Of a stretch of 9,380 nt of DNA, positions 5,192 through 9,380 are shown in pieces (position 1 is the first letter of the stretch; each line of letters opens with the position of its first letter). The translations under genes and the position numbers were made by a program. This DNA comes from an uncultured Murdochiella sp. Lineage in GTDB: Bacteria > Bacillota > Clostridia > Tissierellales > Peptoniphilaceae. The notes below the pieces were generated by a model, which saw only the letters and a list, made by a program, of their open reading frames with translations, was not told the origin of the DNA and ran no database searches. The DNA is taken from the NCBI RefSeq assembly GCF_902488755.1, contig NZ_CABTXF010000044.1:1-9380 (forward strand), in the 5' to 3' direction.

Positions 5192-6817
5192 TTAATATGC
5201 GCCGTAACCTGCTGCCGGATTCATTCCCGGATCCTTTTTCTCTTCCGGAATACTCACGACAGCCGCTTCGGTGGTCAAGAACATAGAGGCGATAGATACC
5301 GCATTCTGCAAAGCGGAACGGGTCACTTTCGTCGGATCAACAATACCAGCGCTAAACATATCGACGTATTTTTCGTACATGGCATCAAAACCCTCACCGG
5401 GAGCTGCCGCCTTGACTTTCTCTACAACGACGGAGGGTTCAAGACCGGCGTTAGCTACAATCTGGCGAAGTGGTTCTTCAAGAGCACGTACAATAATCTG
5501 TCCGCCCACTTTCTCATCGCCTTCAAAGTCCGCAATGAACGCATCGACATCGTTGATGACATCAATCATCGCAGTACCACCACCGGCTACGATGCCTTCT
5601 TCGACTGCCGCACGAGTCGCCGAAAGGGCATCCTCAATACGCAACTTCTTATCCTTCATTTCCGTTTCCGTTGCAGCGCCAACACGCAGAACAGCAACGC
5701 CACCACCCAATTTTGCCAAACGCTCTTTAAGCTTTTCTTTGTCGTAATCCGAATCGGTGTTTTCGATCTGTTTTTTAATCTGTTCGACGCGCTGTGCGAT
5801 CGCATCTTTCTCGCCATGGCCACTGACAATGACCGTTTTTTCCTTGTCGATATTAACTTTTCCGGCTCTGCCAAGCATATCAATGGTCGCTGTCTTGAGG
5901 TCTAAACCGAGATCTTCGGTAATCACACGTCCACCGGTAAGGACGGCAATGTCTTGCAACATCTCTTTGCGACGATCTCCGTATCCCGGTGCTTTAATCG
6001 CTACTGCATTGAAGGTGCCGCGAATCTTATTGAGAACCAATGTGGCGAGTGCTTCCCCCTCCACATCTTCTGCAATAATGAGCAGCGTTTTTCCGGACTG
6101 TACAATCTGTTCAAGAAGCGGAAGAATGTCCTGGATATTGCCGATTTTTTTATCGGTAATGAGGATGTACGGATCTTCTAACTCAGCAACCATTTTTTCG
6201 GTATCGGTCACCATGTAGGGAGAAAGGTAGCCGCGATCAAACTGCATACCCTCAACAACCTCCAAGGCGTTTTCCATCGTCTTGGAATCTTCTACCGTGA
6301 TCACTCCATCTTTCCCGACCTTCTCCATGGCTTCTGCGATCATTTGCCCAATCGCCTGTTCCCCAGCCGAAATGGTGCCGACGTTTGCAATGGCATCCAT
6401 GGTGTCCACTTCTTTTGCTCTTTCTTGCAACTTCTGGACGACAAAGTCAGATGCCCTCTTCATGCCGCGCTTCACCACCATCGGATTCGCTCCGGCAGCA
6501 ATGTTACGCAACCCTTCGCGAACAATTGCCTGTGCCAGCAACGTAGCCGTCGTTGTTCCATCACCGGCTACATCATTGGTCTTCGTGGCAACTTCTTTTA
6601 CAAGCTGCGCGCCTAAATTCTCAAAAGCGTCTTCGAGATCAATTTCCTTTGCAATGGTTACACCATCATTGGTAATCAACGGAGCGCCGTAGCTTTTCTC
6701 TAAAACAACATTGCGACCTTTCGGTCCAAGCGTCACTTTCACCGTGTCAGCTAATTTATTCACGCCTTCCTGAATTTTCTGGCGTGCTTCGGTATTATAG
6801 CTAATGAGTTTTGCCAT
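5192..6817 (-). CDS. groEL: 60-kDa chaperonin GroEL
   Basis: This 541-residue protein is full length and canonical through the equatorial, intermediate and apical domains. TLGPKGRNVV (29-38), ITNDGVTIAKEID (48-60, with D51), the nucleotide-binding GDGTTT (85-90) and the Cpn60 signature AAVEEGIVAGGG (403-414) are present, as is the hydrolytic aspartate in RIEDAL (D396). It assembles double heptameric rings that fold proteins in the cytosol with GroES and ATP. Its C-terminus ends MNPAAGYGAY, without the glycine-methionine repeats common in GroEL proteins. ATG at 6817 follows an AAGGAGAG ribosome binding site, and the gene lies 41 bp behind groES in the same CIRCE-controlled operon. The 40-bp palindrome ends the operon. 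Confidence 0.99.
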   Translation of the reverse strand: MAKLISYNTEARQKIQEGVNKLADTVKVTLGPKGRNVVLEKSYGAPLITNDGVTIAKEIDLEDAFENLGAQLVKEVATKTNDVAGDGTTTATLLAQAIVREGLRNIAAGANPMVVKRGMKRASDFVVQKLQERAKEVDTMDAIANVGTISAGEQAIGQMIAEAMEKVGKDGVITVEDSKTMENALEVVEGMQFDRGYLSPYMVTDTEKMVAELEDPYILITDKKIGNIQDILPLLEQIVQSGKTLLIIAEDVEGEALATLVLNKIRGTFNAVAIKAPGYGDRRKEMLQDIAVLTGGRVITEDLGLDLKTATIDMLGRAGKVNIDKEKTVIVSGHGEKDAIAQRVEQIKKQIENTDSDYDKEKLKERLAKLGGGVAVLRVGAATETEMKDKKLRIEDALSATRAAVEEGIVAGGGTAMIDVINDVDAFIADFEGDEKVGGQIIVRALEEPLRQIVANAGLEPSVVVEKVKAAAPGEGFDAMYEKYVDMFSAGIVDPTKVTRSALQNAVSIASMFLTTEAAVVSIPEEKKDPGMNPAAGYGAY

Positions 6818-6858
6818 TCTTTCTCTCCTTCTATCTACATTCTCTTGCTGCGTTACAC

Positions 6859-7143
6859 TCAGTCACGAACGACCGCTAAAACATCCTCAATCTTAATGAC
6901 GATATATTCTTCGCCGTCCAACTTCACATCCGTTCCAGCATATTTGGAATAAATAACGCGATCGCCGATCTGCACGGCGTCTTTATATTCCTCCTGCCCG
7001 GACAACTTATCACTGATAGCGACTACTTCCGCATATTGCGGCTGCTCCTGTGCGGATGTCGGCAATACAATGCCGGATGCCGTTGTTTCTTCCTTCTCTA
7101 ATTTATGAATGACAATGCGCTCTCCAATTGGATTGATTTTCAT
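6859..7143 (-). CDS. groES: 10-kDa co-chaperonin GroES
   Basis: This 94-residue protein has normal length for the family. It begins MKINPIGERIVI and has the mobile loop that docks on GroEL (about 17-35, EETTASGIVLPTSAQEQPQ). It also has the core strands GDRVIYSKYAGTDVKLDGEE (60-79) and ends in KIEDVLAVVRD. It forms the heptameric lid of the GroEL folding chamber. AGGAGG lies 5 nt upstream of the ATG, a very strong ribosome binding site. As first gene of the operon it sits directly behind the CIRCE operator, so heat-shock control by HrcA is expected; hrcA itself is not in the window. Confidence 0.99.
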   Translation of the reverse strand: MKINPIGERIVIHKLEKEETTASGIVLPTSAQEQPQYAEVVAISDKLSGQEEYKDAVQIGDRVIYSKYAGTDVKLDGEEYIVIKIEDVLAVVRD

Positions 7144-7162
7144 ACATTCCTCCTGTCTTTTA

Positions 7163-7189
7163 TTATCACTCTCATTGTTTGAGTGCCAA
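7163..7189 (-). promoter_or_regulatory. CIRCE operator (HrcA binding site)
   Basis: On the minus strand TTGGCACTC-N9-GAGTGATAA matches the CIRCE consensus TTAGCACTC-N9-GAGTGCTAA with one mismatch in each arm. It lies just downstream of the groES promoter, about where the transcript begins, and 20 bp before the groES start. HrcA bound here would block transcription, with release on heat shock. The two mismatches are in different positions, so the arms are not perfectly symmetric. Confidence 0.95.
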
Positions 7190-7196
7190 CACGTTT

Positions 7197-7225
7197 ACTA
7201 TACCGCACGATGAGATTATTTTCAA
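7197..7225 (-). promoter_or_regulatory. Sigma-A-type promoter of groESL
   Basis: TTGAAA (7220-7225) and TATAGT (7197-7202) lie 17 bp apart on the minus strand, each with 5 of 6 consensus bases. The CIRCE element begins 7 bp past the -10, a classic HrcA-repressed arrangement. Confidence 0.88.
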
Positions 7226-7236
7226 GCCCTGCACAT

Positions 7237-7269
7237 AAATTTTAAGGCGAGACTATTCCGTCTCGCCTT
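7237..7269 (-). terminator. Hairpin terminator overlapping the end of the downstream sortase gene
   Basis: AAGGCGAGAC (7244-7253) and GTCTCGCCTT (7260-7269) form a perfect 10-bp stem with a 6-nt loop. The sortase stop codon (7253-7255) lies at the loop edge. The trailing minus-strand sequence is AAAATTT rather than a clean T-run, so efficiency may be moderate. It separates the sortases from the groESL promoter, which begins about 20 bp further on. Confidence 0.7.
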
Positions 7270-8188
7270 TGCCTGCTTCGTTGTCTTCTGCGTTCGTTCC
7301 TTCACTTGCCGAGGAGGCGTCTGTTTGGGGAACAGGAAACATCCCCGTCTTCTCCCAGCTGCCTTTTCCCTGTTTATCAATCACCTCTTCACGCGTAATC
7401 GTGCGTTCTTTGGTCTGTATTTTCTCAAGAACGCCAACCACGGCAATACGCTTTTCGTCATCCTGATTTGCCGTACACGTCGATAAGGTAACAACGTGAT
7501 CCTTAGCGGAAAGGGCAGAATCGAAATGAAAATTGGTCTCAGACTGTGTTAATGCCTGCTGCAGATTAGCAAGGAATTTTTCTTCTTCCAAATTCGGATA
7601 ACGATACGGATCGGTTGCTAAGGGCTGGCGAATCGAAAAAATGCGATACGTATACACACCCTTTTCGTTCGTTAAGGTAAACCGCTTCTCGCTTTTGTCG
7701 GTATAGCTTTGATCTAAAAAATGTTTCAGGATGCCGAACATCTCATCCCCATAGTACATCATGTGCCCATATAAAACCGTATTCTGATCGCTCAAATCGG
7801 GTTTGTTTTGAAAGTCCATGAAGGGAATGCCCTGGATGCTGTACTCCTCATCAATCCCTCGGCGAAGATAGTAATCATTATCCTTTGCCTGCAACACCGG
7901 ATAGCGATTTTCTGAACCGAAAATGGTGAGATAGGCGACCGTATCCTTGTTCATTTCCTTCAGCCTTTTCATCAAAGCGGTATAATCCACAAGCTCTTCC
8001 TGCTTACTGCCTGAGGCACCCGTAGAAAAAGCGGTCGGGACAGCTAAATCGGAAAGTTGCTTATTGATGCGAGAAAGCTGAGAGTTTGAATGTTGTCTTG
8101 CCCATAAATAGGAACCGATTTCGACAATACTAAACGCCATCACCATGAGTAAAATGCCTTGGACGATGCGTCGCAACCACTTTTTCAT
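7253..8188 (-). CDS. Class B sortase, membrane-anchored, with a long acidic C-terminal tail
   Basis: This 311-residue protein has an N-terminal basic stretch and one membrane helix (about 8-29), then an extracellular sortase domain. Catalytic residues are visible: H142 in LYGHMMYYG, C238 in TLSTCT and R247 in DEKRIAVVGVL. YLRRGIDEEY, GIPFMDFQN and DQNTVLYGHM are hallmarks of class B sortases, transpeptidases that attach sorted proteins to the cell wall or join pilin subunits. About 55 residues follow the last core strand (256-311), acidic and of low complexity, with VPQTD at 286-290, which resembles the NPQTN sorting motif. The ATG at 8188 has a GGAGAAG ribosome binding site. It is paralogous to the sortase gene upstream (8302-9153) and lies 113 bp behind it. 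No sortase substrate is present in the window. Confidence 0.93.
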   Translation of the reverse strand: MKKWLRRIVQGILLMVMAFSIVEIGSYLWARQHSNSQLSRINKQLSDLAVPTAFSTGASGSKQEELVDYTALMKRLKEMNKDTVAYLTIFGSENRYPVLQAKDNDYYLRRGIDEEYSIQGIPFMDFQNKPDLSDQNTVLYGHMMYYGDEMFGILKHFLDQSYTDKSEKRFTLTNEKGVYTYRIFSIRQPLATDPYRYPNLEEEKFLANLQQALTQSETNFHFDSALSAKDHVVTLSTCTANQDDEKRIAVVGVLEKIQTKERTITREEVIDKQGKGSWEKTGMFPVPQTDASSASEGTNAEDNEAGKGETE

Positions 8189-8301
8189 CTTTCTTCTCCA
8201 TTACCTTCATCCATGCCGAAATCGGCATCTCTCTGCCTTTTTTGTGCTGTCTGATGCGCCGTTTTTTATAGCACTGAAGCGCCGTCCTTTGCTATGCGTA
8301 G
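8189..8301 (-). promoter_or_regulatory. Spacer between the two sortase genes: dyad and 12-bp direct repeats
   Basis: ATGCCGA-AA-TCGGCAT (8213-8228) is a 7-bp dyad with a 2-bp centre, 25 bp before the downstream sortase start. CTGATGCGCCGT (8251-8262) and CTGAAGCGCCGT (8274-8285) are direct repeats with one mismatch, starting 23 bp apart. TATAAA lies between them on the minus strand, with only a weak -35. These may be regulator sites or an internal promoter. No T-run follows the dyad, so it is not an obvious terminator. Confidence 0.35.
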
Positions 8302-9153
8302 CTATTGTGATACGGAAGGCGCAGCACTGCTTTCCGGAGCACTTTCCAAGGCGTTACTATAGAATGCTTTTGCTTCTTCAAACGCTTCCGGTGTCAATTC
8401 CGCTTTATCCAATACGCCGACAAAGGCAAGACGATAGTCATCATCACCTTCTTCCGTACAGGTGGACAGCGTTAAAATGCGCTCCTTTGTTGTTACCGGT
8501 TGATGATAGTCGAAATCAATCATATTGTTTTTTATCGTATCGTTTAACAGTTGCGCATACTCTTTCTCCGGCATATTGGCATTACGATAGGGAGCGTCCG
8601 CCGCAACTTTACGAACAGCAAACAGACGATACGTAAAGATACCATGATTGGTCGTCACCGTAACCGTTTTTGGTGCTTTATCAGTATACTCCTGATGCAA
8701 GTAATGACGCAAAACGCCGAATTGCTGCAGCCCGCCCAAATCCGGCATGTGCCCATATAAAACGGTGTTCTGGTCTGCCATTTTCGGTGTGTTTTCCATA
8801 TCCATGTATGGGATGCCATAGAGTTCATATTGTTTATCGATGTTTCGGCGCAAATAAAATTCGTTGTCTCCGGAGTAAAGCAACGGATAGGCATTAGGCG
8901 TTCCGTCCAAAGACAGCCACCCCACAACATCGGAATTTCTTTTCTGCAGTTCCTTCACTTTGTTATCAAATCCCGGTTTTACTAATGTAATTGTTCCGTG
9001 ACGCAGGCTCTTTATCTCTTCGCTCATTTCCTGAACGCGGCTCTCGGAAACCGAACCTTCGCCGGATACAGGTGCCTTTTCTTTCCCACAGGAAAGCAGG
9101 AAAAAGGAAAGGACAAAAATACCGAACAGCGATAGGCAATGTCTTGTTTTCAT
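8302..9153 (-). CDS. Class B sortase predicted to be a lipoprotein
   Basis: The 283-residue protein starts MKTRHCLSLFGIFVLSFFLL and continues SCGKEK, a lipoprotein signal peptide with lipobox LLSC and lipidated C22. The mature protein is a class B sortase with H135 (LYGHMPDLGG), C232 (TLSTCT) and R241 (DDYRLAFVGVL), plus YLRRNIDKQY, GIPYMDMEN and DQNTVLYGHM. Sortases usually hold to the membrane by an N-terminal helix, so a lipid anchor is unusual. A tail of about 30 residues follows the core (SAPESSAAPSVSQ). I chose the ATG at 9153, which has an AGAGGAGA ribosome binding site and gives the signal peptide; the longer frame to 9270 overlaps the preceding gene. It begins 16 bp after the oxidoreductase stop. 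The gene is a close paralog of the sortase gene at 7253-8188. Confidence 0.9.
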   Translation of the reverse strand: MKTRHCLSLFGIFVLSFFLLSCGKEKAPVSGEGSVSESRVQEMSEEIKSLRHGTITLVKPGFDNKVKELQKRNSDVVGWLSLDGTPNAYPLLYSGDNEFYLRRNIDKQYELYGIPYMDMENTPKMADQNTVLYGHMPDLGGLQQFGVLRHYLHQEYTDKAPKTVTVTTNHGIFTYRLFAVRKVAADAPYRNANMPEKEYAQLLNDTIKNNMIDFDYHQPVTTKERILTLSTCTEEGDDDYRLAFVGVLDKAELTPEAFEEAKAFYSNALESAPESSAAPSVSQ

Positions 9154-9169
9154 GATCCATCTCCTCTGA

Positions 9170-9380
9170 TCAACCTTCAAGAGCTTGAAGAATAACTGAT
9201 TTGTCAGCGTGTTCCTTAATCCATTTCTTTGCTTTTCCCGACAAAGAAGTGTCTTTGTACAAAATCGCACCGATTATCTCCTGCTTCTCATCAAAGAAGA
9301 ACTTCGTGATCGCGCCCTCTTTTCCCTCTTTTTGCAGCATCTCTCCGTCATGCGAACCAGCGGAAAACAGCTTCACCGAA
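9170..9380 (-). CDS. C-terminal end of a probable FAD/NAD(P)H-dependent oxidoreductase (partial)
   Basis: Only the last 70 or so codons lie in the window; the 5' part is off the right edge. The segment KFFFDEKQEIIGAILYKDTS followed by LSGKAKKWI resembles the C-terminal domain of NADH oxidase / rubredoxin-reductase-like pyridine nucleotide-disulfide oxidoreductases, where strands of the form fFf-d-lvGAiLigDts precede a basic helix. No catalytic motif is visible in this fragment, so the call rests on resemblance only. The stop is 16 bp before the lipoprotein sortase start, which points to co-transcription. The GTG at 9376 is in frame but is not taken as a start. Confidence 0.5.
   Translation of the reverse strand, partial: SVKLFSAGSHDGEMLQKEGKEGAITKFFFDEKQEIIGAILYKDTSLSGKAKKWIKEHADKSVILQALEG

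Noticed and set aside
5271..6692. Several long plus-strand ORFs across groEL (for example 5271-5747, 5757-6218, 6282-6692)
   Set aside because: They are antisense shadows of groEL, rich in Ser/Pro/Ala as expected from its reverse frame.
9154..9270. 39-codon N-terminal extension of the lipoprotein sortase
   Set aside because: It overlaps the preceding gene by about 100 bp and would bury the clear lipoprotein signal peptide inside the protein.

Overview
The window looks like chromosomal DNA of a low-to-mid GC Gram-positive anaerobe (Bacillota; a clostridial or Tissierellia/Peptoniphilaceae-type organism is my best guess from the protein flavour, not proven). Supporting signs are strong AGGAGG-type ribosome binding sites, a CIRCE/HrcA-controlled groESL operon, class B sortases and an OmpR-type winged-helix regulator. 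I see no rRNA, tRNA, transposase, CRISPR array or phage structural gene.

Layout: (1) 1-296 is an AT-rich leader. It holds a strong inverted repeat that reads as a terminator on +, and also an extended -10 promoter plus a possible gene start on -. (2) 297-2210 (+) is a complete UvrD/Rep-family helicase. (3) A convergent minus-strand cluster, 4340 down to 2281, encodes an atypical OmpR-family response regulator, an RsuA-type 16S rRNA pseudouridine synthase and a calcineurin-like phosphoesterase. The gaps are 14-15 bp, so it is very probably one operon. (4) 4401-4916 (-) is a small sigma-70-region-4/RinA-like DNA-binding protein. It carries a nine-base homopolymer in its coding region and a hairpin abutting its ribosome binding site. 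(5) 5124-7225 (-) is the groES-groEL operon with a sigma-A-like promoter, a CIRCE operator and a 40-bp perfect palindrome as terminator. (6) 7244-9380 (-) carries two tandem class B sortases. The upstream one is predicted to be a lipoprotein, the downstream one is membrane-anchored by an N-terminal helix. They lie behind the C-terminal end of what looks like an FAD/NAD(P)H oxidoreductase that runs off the right edge.

Most of the window is housekeeping. The parts most worth a second look are the lipoprotein sortase paired with a membrane sortase whose own tail carries an NPQTN-like VPQTD sequence, the potentially slippage-prone regulator, the receiver-degenerate response regulator without a visible kinase, and a 19-bp promoter-like sequence found both at the left edge and upstream of the small regulator. 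I did not find a clear, wholly new multi-gene system.
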